Below are positions 42,588-52,992 of a DNA stretch of 64,000 nucleotides, piece after piece (the first letter of the stretch is position 1; each line of letters starts with the position of its first letter). Under the pieces are notes generated by a model that searched no databases, was not told the DNA's origin, and was given only the letters and a program-made list of their open reading frames with translations. The position numbers and the translations under genes are program-made. Source of the stretch: Zygnema cylindricum (taxonomy: Eukaryota; Streptophyta; Zygnematophyceae; Zygnematales; Zygnemataceae); contig JBBHKE010001422.1 in NCBI GenBank assembly GCA_037447655.1, positions 62,001 to 126,000 of the forward strand, in the 5' to 3' direction.

Positions 42588-45500
42588 GGTTATGGGCCCA
42601 CCCTCTAGGGTGCCAATATTTAATGGAACTGGCTTCATATACTGGGAAAGTATGATGATAGGAGCTCTATGCGAAAAAAGGTTTTGGGGGATAGTGAGTG
42701 GACGATTGGGGCGTCCATCAAGTCTTGGAATTCCTCCAGGGTTTAAAGGAAGCAGATTCACCAGGAAAGAGGATTCACCTTCAACGGAGGAAACAAAGGA
42801 AGGAGAGGTGGTGGACAAAGGGAAGGAGAAGGAGGCGACCACACGAATAGCAACTGGTTTAGCATTCATGTCACCTATTCCGAGGAACGAGGAGAATGAT
42901 ACTGAAACCTGGGACTTCAACAATATGGCGGCAAAGCACTTCATCCTACGCCATCTCACTCAAGGACTTGCATGTCCTCATTTGCAGGTAGAGAGGGCAT
43001 CCGATCTTTGGATGGCTCTCATAGAGATGTACCGAAGTGGTACGATTCAGCAACAACAGTTGGCTGATCAGAAAGTTAAGGAGTATGTATACAAAGGGGG
43101 GAATATGTTGGATTTTTGCAATGAGCTTGCTACACTCTTCATGGAGCTAGAGAGTGCGGGTAAAGTTTTTAGTGAAAAAGAAAAAGTTAACTGTTTACTA
43201 ATGAAGTTACCTGATGAGTTCGAGAACATAGTCAACCGTGTGCAGGACTTGCCGGACTCAAGGTGGATATGGAACTCAGTGGTAGGGATGATTCTCGTTC
43301 GAGAGAATACGATTGAGATCCGAAGGGGAGGAAAGAGTGGCCAAGCCTTGGCAACAGCGACCGATTGGAGGAACAAGGATTCCCGGAAACCAGTCAGAAA
43401 CTATGGGGGTAGGGAGCGGGAAAAACAGGTTGGCGAGTTCGAACCAAGGGCTCCCAAAGGTTTATGTCATTTTTGTAAGAAACCTGGGCACTATATGGCA
43501 GAGTGCACCAAGCTAACCGAGCTTCGGTTAAAGGAGGGGCAGACCGGTGGTACCCCGAGAGGAAAGAAAAAGGCCCTTGTCACACAGGTACTTGAGGCGG
43601 AATCCGAGGACGAGGACGATGAGCTCCTTTTGGATGAGGAGTTGGAGGCGAAAACTGAGGTTGAAATTCCACGAAGGCAGAAATGTGCTTACGGTGGATT
43701 GAAAGGTGAAGCAGGCTGGATTATAGATTCAGGTGCCTCAATGCACATGTGTAAGGATAGACACCTGTTCACTAAGATAAGAAAGATTCCCACCGTAGAG
43801 ATAGAGTACGGGGATGGGAGGATAGTCACCACTACTCTTGTAGGATCGGTAGATCTGAAAGTGTTAGTTGAAGGAAAGACATCCATATTAACATTCTCCG
43901 ATGTATTGTTTATTCCGGAGCTGAACAAAAACCTTATCTCTACATCAGTATTAGATGATAAGGGTTTTTTCACTAGCACTAGGGAAGGAGTCTTTACTGC
44001 TAGTTTTGAGGAGGATGTCTATTTCATTGCTGAGAAAGGTAGCCATGGGATGTTTAGGCTGATCTTAAGTAATGAAACGAAGAAACTTTATTATGCTGGT
44101 GTTCATGATATTATGATGTGGCATAAGAGGCTTGGGCATGTGAATCTAGATAAGTTAAGAGAGATGAAAAAGATGGGAGTGGTGGAAGGGATTCAGTTCA
44201 GTGAGAGTGATGATATAAGTGATTGTAGTGGGTGTGCTCAAGGTAAAGCACACAGATTACCTTTTCCAAAAACAGCCACCTACAAGGGAGAAAAACTTCT
44301 AGATCTAGTACACACAGATATTTGGGGACCGGCTAGAGTGCCCTCACCGGGGGGGAAGAGATTTATGATGACTATAACTGATGATTGGTCTCGGTATTCC
44401 CGAGTATATTTTTTGAAAAACAAGTCAGAAGCTGAGGACTGTTTTAGACAATATAAAGCATGGAGCGAAAAACTCCATGAAACTCCAATCAAGAGAGTAA
44501 GGAGTGACAATGGTGGAGAGTATACTTCTAACCAGTTTGAGGATTTTTTGAGGGAAGATGGGGTTCAACACCAAAAGACAGTGCCAGAAAATCCTGAACA
44601 GAATGGGGTAGCTGAAAGGTTAAATAGAACACTAAGTGATAGTGCTAGAAGTATGTTGTCGGATAAGAAGATAGGAAAAAGGTTTTGGGCAGAAGCAATG
44701 AACTGTGCTAATTACCTCAAAAATAGAGTTCTTACTTCAGCTATAAAAGATCAAACACCTTATGAGAGATGGACAGGCCGGAAACCAGACTTATCTCATT
44801 TAAAGGTTTTCGGCAGTCAAGTATTCAGTCTAGATACTGATCGGTCCAATTGGAAGCTAGATCCTAAAGGAAAACCGGGATACTTATTAGGATATGATGA
44901 GGATGTTAAAGGATATAGAGTTTATGATCTAAAAAGAGAAGATATAATCTTAGTAAAGCATCTAGTAGTTATGGATGAAGGAAAGTCTGTGGATCCCTTC
45001 AAATATACAAAGTCAGTAAAAATCAGATTTGAGTCAGAAAATTCTGATGACTTTGAGCTTCCTAACTATCCAGGTTTTAGAGACGATGACATTCTTGCAG
45101 GAACAAATCAGACCGAAAAGGACTCGGCTGTGGAAACTCCAGTGACAACTCTACTCGAAGCGGAAGACGTGGTGGAAATTGATTCGGAATCTAGGGATAG
45201 GGGAGAAGCCGAGTTTGTTCGAAAGAATCCACGAGAACCATCTATTCCAGCCTCAGATTTTGAGGGAGGGAGGAGAAGTAGCAAAAGACTGCAAGAAAAA
45301 CAGGTTAATAACAAGGTAACTAAACTATCTCATCAAGATGAACCTCAAACTTATCGAGAGGCGATGACTTGTCCAGAAAGAAACCGGTGGAAGACAGCCA
45401 TCAATGAGGAGATGGCTTCAATCATGGCAGCCGATACTTGGGAGCTGGTGGACTGTCCACCTAACCGAAAACCAATCGGTTGTAAGTGGGTTTTCAAACT

Positions 45501-46926
45501 GAAACTGAACCCAGATAACACAATCGAGCGCTACAAGGCCAGATTAGTGGCAAAGGGATTTACACAAAAGGAAGGAATTGACTACGAGGAAACCTTTGCC
45601 CCGGTGGTCAGATTTCCCTCCGTCCGCATACTTCTCAGTTTAGCAGCGGCGGAAGACATGGAAGTGCACCAGATGGACATCAAAACAGCCTTTTTGCATG
45701 GAGAATTAGAAGAGGAGATCTTCATGCGACAACCCGAAGGGTTTGTGGAAGAAGGAGAGGAGAGTAAGGTATGCCGGCTGATTAAATCTCTTTATGGTTT
45801 GAAACAGGCGCCCCGACAGTGGAATAAGAAGCTTGATGAGTTTCTTACCGGTCTAGGATATATTCGGATCAGCTCAGATCACTCAATCTATGTTTTCGAA
45901 GATGAGGAAGGTTTTATATTTATTGCAATTTATGTTGATGATTTGCTTGTTTTAAGTAAATCAATGGAAAAAATTAATAAACTGAAAACCGATCTTAAGG
46001 GGAGATTTGAAATGAAGGATATGGGGGAAGCAAAATATATTTTGGGAATTCAAGTAGAGAGAGACCGAAAAAGAAAAATTATAAGATTGACTCAAAAGGA
46101 AGCAATAGGAAACATGCTTGAAAAATTTCAAATGGATAAAGCTAATAGTTGCACAACTCCAATGGAATTGAAGAAGGGAAGTGAGGGGAGTGAGGAAGAA
46201 GGAGTCATAGTCTTAGACGAGGAATTATCTCCTGAAGAACAGAAGTTCATGCAGACTATTCCTTACAGGCAAGTAGTGGGAAGTCTAATCTATTTTATGA
46301 ATTGTACCCGGCCGGATTTAGCTGCAGCTGTAGGAGTGCTGAGTAGAAGTCTAAATGCTCCCACTAAGAAGGATTGGGAGGCAGCTAAGAGAGTCCTTAG
46401 ATACTTGGTAGGAACTAGAGATCTATGGTTGCATTTGGGTGGGGAGAATACTGACATCATTACTTGGAGTGATGCCAGTTATGGTGATGCTCCGATGAGG
46501 AGATGTACTTCTGGATATGTATTATATGTGGGTGATGGGGCTTGCTGTTGGAGTAGCAAACAGCAAAAGGTTATTGCTCAGTCCACCATGGAGGCTGAGT
46601 ATATGGCCTCTTGCTCTGCTGTAAAAGAATTGATGTGGGTCAAGTCTTTGCTTGGTGAGCTTGGTCACCTTAAGAGTGGTGTGCAGAAAATATTTTGTGA
46701 TAATCAGGCAGCAATCGCTATTTCTGCCAATCCTAAACACCATTTTAAAGCCAAACACATGGACATCAGACTCAGCTTTGTTAGAGAGAAAGTAGAAAAC
46801 AAAATAATCAGTTTAGAGTACAGACCAGATAGTGAGATGGTAGCAGATATGATGACCAAACCTGTGCCTTCCCCTAAGCTAATTTTTTGCAGGGAGAAGT
46901 GTGGTCTGAAATTAAAGATTGACTAG
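42568..46926 (+). CDS. Copia gag-pol polyprotein, 1452 aa, intact
   Basis: One uninterrupted frame. Gag occupies about residues 1-330, with a CCHC knuckle at C300-C313 (CHFCKKPGHYMAEC) followed by an acidic stretch. The protease motif DSGAS starts at D387. The pre-integrase motif (MWHKRLGHVN ... CSGCAQGK) leads to integrase with D584, D647 and E683, the D-x62-D-x35-E pattern. RT spans about 940-1190 with YVDD at 1122-1125. RNase H has D1302, E1342/E1344 and D1378. Length and order are those of plant Ty1/copia. The ATG lies 20 bases before the LTR end, so the first seven codons are LTR-encoded. The stop is followed at once by the polypurine tract. All catalytic residues that I can name are present, so the protein is probably functional. 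Confidence 0.96.
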   Translation: MEVSEFQVMGPPSRVPIFNGTGFIYWESMMIGALCEKRFWGIVSGRLGRPSSLGIPPGFKGSRFTRKEDSPSTEETKEGEVVDKGKEKEATTRIATGLAFMSPIPRNEENDTETWDFNNMAAKHFILRHLTQGLACPHLQVERASDLWMALIEMYRSGTIQQQQLADQKVKEYVYKGGNMLDFCNELATLFMELESAGKVFSEKEKVNCLLMKLPDEFENIVNRVQDLPDSRWIWNSVVGMILVRENTIEIRRGGKSGQALATATDWRNKDSRKPVRNYGGREREKQVGEFEPRAPKGLCHFCKKPGHYMAECTKLTELRLKEGQTGGTPRGKKKALVTQVLEAESEDEDDELLLDEELEAKTEVEIPRRQKCAYGGLKGEAGWIIDSGASMHMCKDRHLFTKIRKIPTVEIEYGDGRIVTTTLVGSVDLKVLVEGKTSILTFSDVLFIPELNKNLISTSVLDDKGFFTSTREGVFTASFEEDVYFIAEKGSHGMFRLILSNETKKLYYAGVHDIMMWHKRLGHVNLDKLREMKKMGVVEGIQFSESDDISDCSGCAQGKAHRLPFPKTATYKGEKLLDLVHTDIWGPARVPSPGGKRFMMTITDDWSRYSRVYFLKNKSEAEDCFRQYKAWSEKLHETPIKRVRSDNGGEYTSNQFEDFLREDGVQHQKTVPENPEQNGVAERLNRTLSDSARSMLSDKKIGKRFWAEAMNCANYLKNRVLTSAIKDQTPYERWTGRKPDLSHLKVFGSQVFSLDTDRSNWKLDPKGKPGYLLGYDEDVKGYRVYDLKREDIILVKHLVVMDEGKSVDPFKYTKSVKIRFESENSDDFELPNYPGFRDDDILAGTNQTEKDSAVETPVTTLLEAEDVVEIDSESRDRGEAEFVRKNPREPSIPASDFEGGRRSSKRLQEKQVNNKVTKLSHQDEPQTYREAMTCPERNRWKTAINEEMASIMAADTWELVDCPPNRKPIGCKWVFKLKLNPDNTIERYKARLVAKGFTQKEGIDYEETFAPVVRFPSVRILLSLAAAEDMEVHQMDIKTAFLHGELEEEIFMRQPEGFVEEGEESKVCRLIKSLYGLKQAPRQWNKKLDEFLTGLGYIRISSDHSIYVFEDEEGFIFIAIYVDDLLVLSKSMEKINKLKTDLKGRFEMKDMGEAKYILGIQVERDRKRKIIRLTQKEAIGNMLEKFQMDKANSCTTPMELKKGSEGSEEEGVIVLDEELSPEEQKFMQTIPYRQVVGSLIYFMNCTRPDLAAAVGVLSRSLNAPTKKDWEAAKRVLRYLVGTRDLWLHLGGENTDIITWSDASYGDAPMRRCTSGYVLYVGDGACCWSSKQQKVIAQSTMEAEYMASCSAVKELMWVKSLLGELGHLKSGVQKIFCDNQAAIAISANPKHHFKAKHMDIRLSFVREKVENKIISLEYRPDSEMVADMMTKPVPSPKLIFCREKCGLKLKID
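42588..42602 (+). promoter_or_regulatory. Primer-binding site of element A (half-tRNA type)
   Basis: GGTTATGGGCCCACC directly follows the LTR. From the known plant initiator tRNA-Met sequence, this is the complement of 15 bases in the anticodon arm, so priming should use a cleaved tRNA as in Drosophila copia. It is also coding (QVMGPP). Confidence 0.8.
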
Positions 46927-46939
46927 AAAATAAGGGGAG
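46927..46939 (+). promoter_or_regulatory. Polypurine tract of element A
   Basis: AAAATAAGGGGAG lies between the gag-pol stop codon and the 3' LTR; such tracts prime plus-strand DNA synthesis. Confidence 0.9.
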
Positions 46940-47987
46940 TGTAGAAACTAATGGTTTTATTAGTATTTTCTAGGTCTGAAAAGAAATATAGAAGTCGAGG
47001 CAGTCTATCTCTAACTTCTCTCTCCAACTCTCAAACTTGTCGCAGTCACTGAGAAATTGGAGAGGAAGCTAGAGCCATGGCTACCTTGGCTATCCTGAGG
47101 TTTACGGGAATTTTATATTAGGGTTTATTTGTTTAATTAAAAGATATGTGCCGGCGGCAGGATTTGATCCTTGTACCTACCGGCCGGCAGATAGAAATAG
47201 CCGTTAGCCTTAGCCGTTAAGTCTAATAGTAATGATACGTAGTATATAGTTTGATAATTATTTAAATATGTATACGTGCGATAAACCATTTAACTAGAAT
47301 TAATTACGGGATACATAGATCCAGTAATATGTAATGTACGACTTACGGTACGGACATAAATCAGTACCGCGCATTTGTTTCGTAAATGAAACAAATACCG
47401 CGCATGTATTTATTACGGCTACGATTAAAGCCGAATTTAATCGGACGGCCGGGATTAGCGCCGAGATCGCGGAGGAAGATTTCGGCGGTTTGTGGCCATC
47501 GCCACATCGGATGACGCGTGGCAAAATTCCGTTGGATTGTGGAAACTCCGGAGATTATGGCACCGAATCCGGATTTGACATGTGTCGACACTTTGGCCAT
47601 GTCGTACAATGTCCGTACATAAAGTACACCGACAGCTGTACTTTTGCGTACGGAACTCAATTCTGATTGGTTCCGTACATCAGTAGATAGAGTCTGTGAG
47701 AGAGATAGGACTTAGAAAAATTAGAAGATAGGACCCTCTCTCCCAGAGAGCTTCTGTACAAAAGGTCAACTTTGACCCTGAATAACTTACTGCTCAGGGG
47801 AGCAAATTCAGAGATTCTTTTTGCTATCGACTCAGGGGAGTCTTGTCTTCACAGGGGTGAAGTTGGTCAGAGTTTTTGTCTGCCAGGGTGGCAGTTATTT
47901 TTGCTTAAACACAAAGGGGTCAGGATTATCCTAGAGGCTTCTTGGAAGCTGTCCACTCTGAGGACTTATGGAGGTCTCAGAGTTTCA
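46940..47987 (+). promoter_or_regulatory. 3' LTR of element A
   Basis: 1048 bp, the same as 41540-42587 except for one G-to-A difference seen at 47632. It is followed by the CGTTG duplication. Confidence 0.95.
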
Positions 47988-49078
47988 CGTTGCAGGCAGA
48001 GAAACAACAGTAATAGTGGAAGTAGACATGAAAAACAACAGAAACTATCAAAGTATCTACTTAACAACCAACTTTGAATTGACACAAAATATGACTCAAA
48101 AAGCCAATATGTTTGAAATTTGCCACTATAATACACAATAGAGTAAACTGACAATTACCAAAATTGGAGCCCAGATGACTTAGTAAGCTATAAGATATGA
48201 TGTTTGGACGTTTCCCAAAAACTGCCCTTAGAAAATCATATTCCCAAAACTGGATGATACAAAAAAGTCCTAAAATCTATACTCACAGTGAGTATCTACT
48301 GGTCACACTAATTTTGGTGACCGTACTATGGAACTATCTTGACTAACGACAAAGTATCCAGCCTATACTTTACTGTACCTAGAGTACCTCCAAAAACCTA
48401 ATTATTATTTTCCAAAAACCTAATTAATGAAACACTTATTTGTAATACACTAAACTACAAAACTTCGTTATACAAATATTTGATGATGACGAACCGTACA
48501 AAATGTTCCAGGTGCTTAGTCACGGTAATCGCTAAAGTCCAGCCAACTGTCGTAGTGTAGTACGAAGCACCTCAGTGCTTCGTCACTTGTGGTCCCACGT
48601 GAATCACGCCTCGTCACTTGTGGTCCCACGTAAATCATGCCTCGTCACTTGCGGTCCCACGTGAATCATGCTCGTGGTCCCAAATGAATCGCGTCTGTCG
48701 ACGTCTCTCAAAATCAATGAATATAAGTCGTATCGTCCAATTTATTTGTGAAATATCTAGACGTTTCCATTTAATGATCATAAAAACATTCCGTACCATA
48801 TACTCCCAAAATATCCGTATGACTCCAAAAATAGCCGTACCATATATTTACGAGATATCCGGATCAGATTCCGTCCGTTTGATCTGGCGATTCGAATTGT
48901 CTGCTGTGTGACGCGTGTCAACGCCATTCTGTAAAACCTGCAAAGGTACAATACACTCTTTTGTACTTTGGCTACTGTAACACTAATATAGGTAAGTATT
49001 ATATACAACTACTTAGAAACTATTCTAAGTCTTTTTGGTCTACTCTATTTATTAAACTAAATCTTTGAAATCTCAAAA

Positions 49079-50667
49079 AAAAATTGTGGCAGTCCAAATG
49101 CAAAGGAAGAAATCGCCCATTGCTTGAAGGGAGCATGCTCAAGGACGTCATATCTTTGCAACGTTTCTGTCTTTTCCGCCTCATTCATGCTAAAAACATC
49201 AACAATTTGACATTCTTCCTTGATCTAAACATTTTTAGCAATCTAAATTGTATTTTTTTGAGGATTATACACTCTTTATCCTACAAATTCATCATCATAG
49301 CCGAAAATTATCCCAGGTATAGATTTCAGACTTAACTTCCAATATGGAAGATTATCCAACATAAAACACTTATTTCGAAAGACTCTAAAGTGACTAAAAT
49401 TTGGCTTTCTTCGTCCTTATTTTATAAGGTGTTTTTTCCTTTACAGATATGGTTTCTATTCTAAATCTAATGTAAGAAGCACACTGTAAATCTTCCCCCT
49501 AGAATTTCGGATCTGCACCTATATCCATCATCATAGATTTAACACATTCAGTTAATGTTCTATTGAGTATTTCAGCCACAATATTGCGTTGACTGTAACG
49601 AAGGGTAAACTCGTGAGAAATGATATTTTCTTTCAAATATTTAGCAAAGGCATTTGATACATACTCTCTAATGTTTTCAGATCGCAAAGTTAGGATCGGT
49701 TTCCCGTGAAGTTTCTCAGCCCAAATACGAAAATGCTTGAAATGTGTGAAAACCTCGCTCTTCTCATTCATGAAGTACACTTTGCTGAAACGTGTGTAGT
49801 CATTTGTGAAGGTAAGAAGGTATTTGCTGCCACCAAGTGAAGGAACTTTGACCGATTCCTATACATCCGAGTGGATAAGGCCGAAAAGATCCTTTGCTCG
49901 ATAACTTGAAGTCTGTGGTAGGGGAAGCTCATGAAGCTTCCCGAGAGCATAACCATCATAAACATGGGATTCCTTTTGACCAAGCTTGACACCTTTTATC
50001 ATATTTGTCTTCACCATCTTTTCAAGCCTCTCATTATGAATATGCCCAAGCCTTTTATGACATAAAACATTTTAGAAAGTACACGGGAGTACACAAAATC
50101 AACTTTATTAACAAGGTCCATCGGATACAACATGTTTGGGCCTCTAGTTCACACTAAGGCTACTCTCTTATCTTTGCTTACTATCTTCTTCTCTTTGCTT
50201 TTCAGCATATCAAATCAATTACTTTTTGCCCTTAAAGTAGAAAACATATTTTTCTTTAATTTAGCCAAATATATAAAACATCATGCAAAGTTCTTTTTAC
50301 ACTTTAACCATCTATCCAAAATTCAGATCTATGGTACCTTTATCATTAGCTTCTATTGTGGAACCACAAGGATAAAAGATTTGACGAGTAGGGATCGGTG
50401 TCACATCTTTGAAATAAGATCTGTTCCAACACATATGGGAGGAACTCCCGGAGTCCATAATCCACCCGAGATCTTTCTCTCCCTCCATCATCTTGGCCAT
50501 AACAAATAACTCGTTGTCGTCCGTTTTAGAAAAAATGACAACCTTTGATTTCTCCTTCTCCATCTCCTTCACCGGTTCCTCTTCCTCGCTCAAAAAGTTG
50601 CAATTTTGCCTAGAGGTTTTGGTGTAAATGGAGATCCTCTCACCTTCTATCCTTTGCGATAATAACC
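49079..50667 (-). pseudogene. Element H, right part: integrase, protease and late gag remnants
   Basis: Minus-strand copia remnants in the order expected to continue 36226-36298. The post-integrase domain (FRNKCFMLD, IIFGYDDE) lies at about 49440-49260. Integrase is at 49992-49500 (YFMNEKSEVFTHFKHF, VAEILNRTL) and the protease motif WIMDSGSSSHMC near 50440. An acidic late-gag piece extends to about 50600. It has several stops and frameshifts. The right edge meets an LTR-like sequence in the opposite orientation. Confidence 0.8.
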
Positions 50668-51256
50668 TGTGGTTGTTTTTGAAAAGTTAAATTCTTGCGT
50701 ACGCGATGTTTTGTGCGCGTGCATGTTTTTGCGCGTAATTAATTAACGGATGTAATGTGGTGGTTGGAATAGATATGCCAATGGGGGGAGTGAATGTACG
50801 GATACTATTAAAGGGGCGTGAATGACTATTTGAGTGGCGTGGAATGCGTTGTGAAATGGACGGCTGATCGCGAAGCGATCCGATGTGAAATGTATGAAAT
50901 AAGAAGCGGTTGCAGTACGGAAAATATTGCGGTTGTACGATGTTTTTTCGGCAAGTGGACGTGAACTCGCTTCGAGACAGTCGTGGGATATTTGTCGACT
51001 CGTGCATATTTCATTTGTATTTTTGTGACCATGCAGAGCAACATCAAGGGTGCCAAACAAGAGCGACGGACGGTGGACAAAGGCCGCCGTTATCTTTCAA
51101 TTAGTGGGTACGAGAAATTGCGTCAATCACACGATGTTTATTTTTTAACGTCCCGGATTCTTTAACGAAATTCAGGGAGTCTTGTTGAGTGACTTAGCAT
51201 AACTCATCATGCGATTGTGTGAGATTGTGTGTCATTGTAAATATTTGGAACAACAA
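50668..51256 (+). mobile_element. Diverged solo LTR related to the gag-only element
   Basis: Begins TGTGGTTGTTTTTGAAAAGTT and follows the LTR at 60133 in order: a word like GCGTAA, TAATGTGGTGGTTGGAATAGAT, GGGGGAGTGAA, TTGAGTGG.GTG, AAATGGACGGC and GATCGCGAAGCGATCCGATGT. It ends near GGAACAACA. The borders are approximate, and no target duplication was found. Confidence 0.55.
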
Positions 51257-51919
51257 TGGTTTGTCTTAAGTGTATTAATAAATTAGTGTTCATTATAACA
51301 TTTTCTAGTTACGTCATCATCTAGGGTTTCAACGGTCTAATGTGTGTTGTTCAGTGTCGTACTTTCAGACAAGTATATGCTTACGATTGGCTAACTCTCA
51401 GGTGTACACTTACAATTAGTTTATTTGTAGTATCAGGATGTTTGGTTAGATATGACTTAGTGGAAGTTATATTCGTTATTTTGACACGTAGTGATTTGTT
51501 CATTGCTCACAAGTGTATATATAGGTTTGAGCTTCGGTTAGAATTAATCATCAATGTTTGTTTGAAAATTAGGGACCAAAGATGTAGTAATTTAGGGTTG
51601 TCGATTAGGTCATGCATTTAAATGATACATTTTTTTTATCTAATTATTTTTTTGTTTATGTATGATGCATTCTTTTATTAATATTGATATATGTTATTTA
51701 TATAATTGTTTGTTATGAATTATTTATGCATTTGTTCTAGGGTTTGTTATGATTTTCATAAAACCTTAGATGATTTCATGCGTCTGTGTACACATTGATG
51801 TGATTTTCACAAAACCCTAGATGATTTCATGCATCTATGTACACATGTTTTCTCCGTCTCTGTACGGATGATTGATGAATCTGTGTATGCATTTTGTTGC
51901 GTCTGTGTACGTATTGTTT
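51257..51919. other. Intergenic DNA with a 51-bp tandem duplication
   Basis: No gene recognised. GATTTTCA(T/C)AAAACC(T/C)TAGATGATTTC is repeated at 51751 and 51802. The rest is AT-rich. Confidence 0.55.
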
Positions 51920-52992
51920 TGTTGAGATTTGAAATCTTTAGTTGAGTAAATAGAGTAGACCAAAAACACTTAGAATAGTTTCTAAGTAGTTGTATATAAG
52001 ACTTACCTTTATTAGTGTTACAATAGCCAAAGTACAATAGAGTGTACCTCTTCAAGTTTTACGGAGTGGCGTCGACACGCATGACGCAGCAGACAATTGG
52101 AATCGCCGGATGAGACGGACGTAATCTGATCCGGATATCTCAAAAAATATATGGTACGACTATTTTTGGAGTCATACGGATATTTTGGAAGTATATAGTA
52201 CGGAATGTTTTTATGATCATTAAATGGAAACGTTAAGATATTTCGGAAATAAATTGTACGATACGACTTATGTTCATTGATTTTGAAAGATGTCGACGGA
52301 CGCGATTCATTTGGGACCACGAGCATGATTCACGTGGGATCGCAAGTGACGAGGCGTGATTTACGTGGGACCACAAGTGACGAAGCACTCAAGTGCTTCG
52401 TACCACACTATGACAGTCGGCTGGACTTTAGCGACTACCATGACTAAGCAATTGGAACATTTTGTATGGTTCGTCATCAAAAAATATTTGTATAACAAAG
52501 TTTTGTAGTTTAGTGTATTAGAAACTAGTTTTTCATTAATTAGGTTTTTGGAAAATAATAATTAGGTTTTTGGAGGTACTCTAGGTACAATAAAGTACAG
52601 GCTGGATACTTTGTTGTTAGTCAAGATAGTTTTGTAGTACGATCATTCGAATTAGTGTGACCAGTAGATACTCAATGTGAGTATATATTTTAGGACTTTT
52701 ATGTTTCATCCAGTTTTGGGAATATGATTTTCTAAGGGCAGTTTTTAGGAAACGTCCAAATATCATATCTTATAGTTTACTAAGTCATCTAAGCTCCACT
52801 TTTGGTAATTGTCAGTTCACTGTATTGTGTATTATAGTGGCAAATTTCAAGCATATTGGCTTTCTGAGTCATATTTTGTGTTAGTTCAAAGTTGGCTGTT
52901 GAGTAGATACTTTGATAATTTTTGTTGTTTTTCATGTCTACTTCCACTACTACTGTTGTTTCTCTGCCTGCAACAGTAGTTGTAGAACAACA
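51920..52992 (+). mobile_element. 5' LTR of copia element E4
   Basis: TGTTGAGATTTG...TAGAACAACA, the same family as E3 in the opposite orientation. It has the hairpin CGAAGCAC-TCAA-GTGCTTCG near 52380 and the CACGTGG repeats. Its 3' end (52957-52990) is the unoccupied equivalent of element A's insertion site. Gag starts inside it at ATG 52934. Confidence 0.88.

Larger units (their letters stand above)
41540..47987 (+). mobile_element. Copia element A, complete and recent LTR retrotransposon
   Basis: The 6448-bp element has 1048-bp LTRs, a primer-binding site, one gag-pol frame and a polypurine tract, flanked by perfect 5-bp duplications CGTTG (41535-41539 and 47988-47992). I found one difference between the LTRs (G at 42232, A at 47632). 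The insertion target is the LTR of E3. The matching uninterrupted sequence exists at 52957-52990 on the opposite strand. Nothing visible is missing for autonomous transposition. Confidence 0.96.
41518..49078 (-). mobile_element. 5' LTR of E3, split by element A
   Basis: The LTR starts TGTTGTTCTACAAC at 41518, is interrupted at 41539, and resumes at 47993 (after the CGTTG duplication) to about 49078. Removing element A rebuilds an LTR matching 36299-37383 and 51920-52992. The resumed part has the conserved hairpin at 48563-48582 and the 31-bp repeats starting at 48581, 48612 and 48643. Confidence 0.85.
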
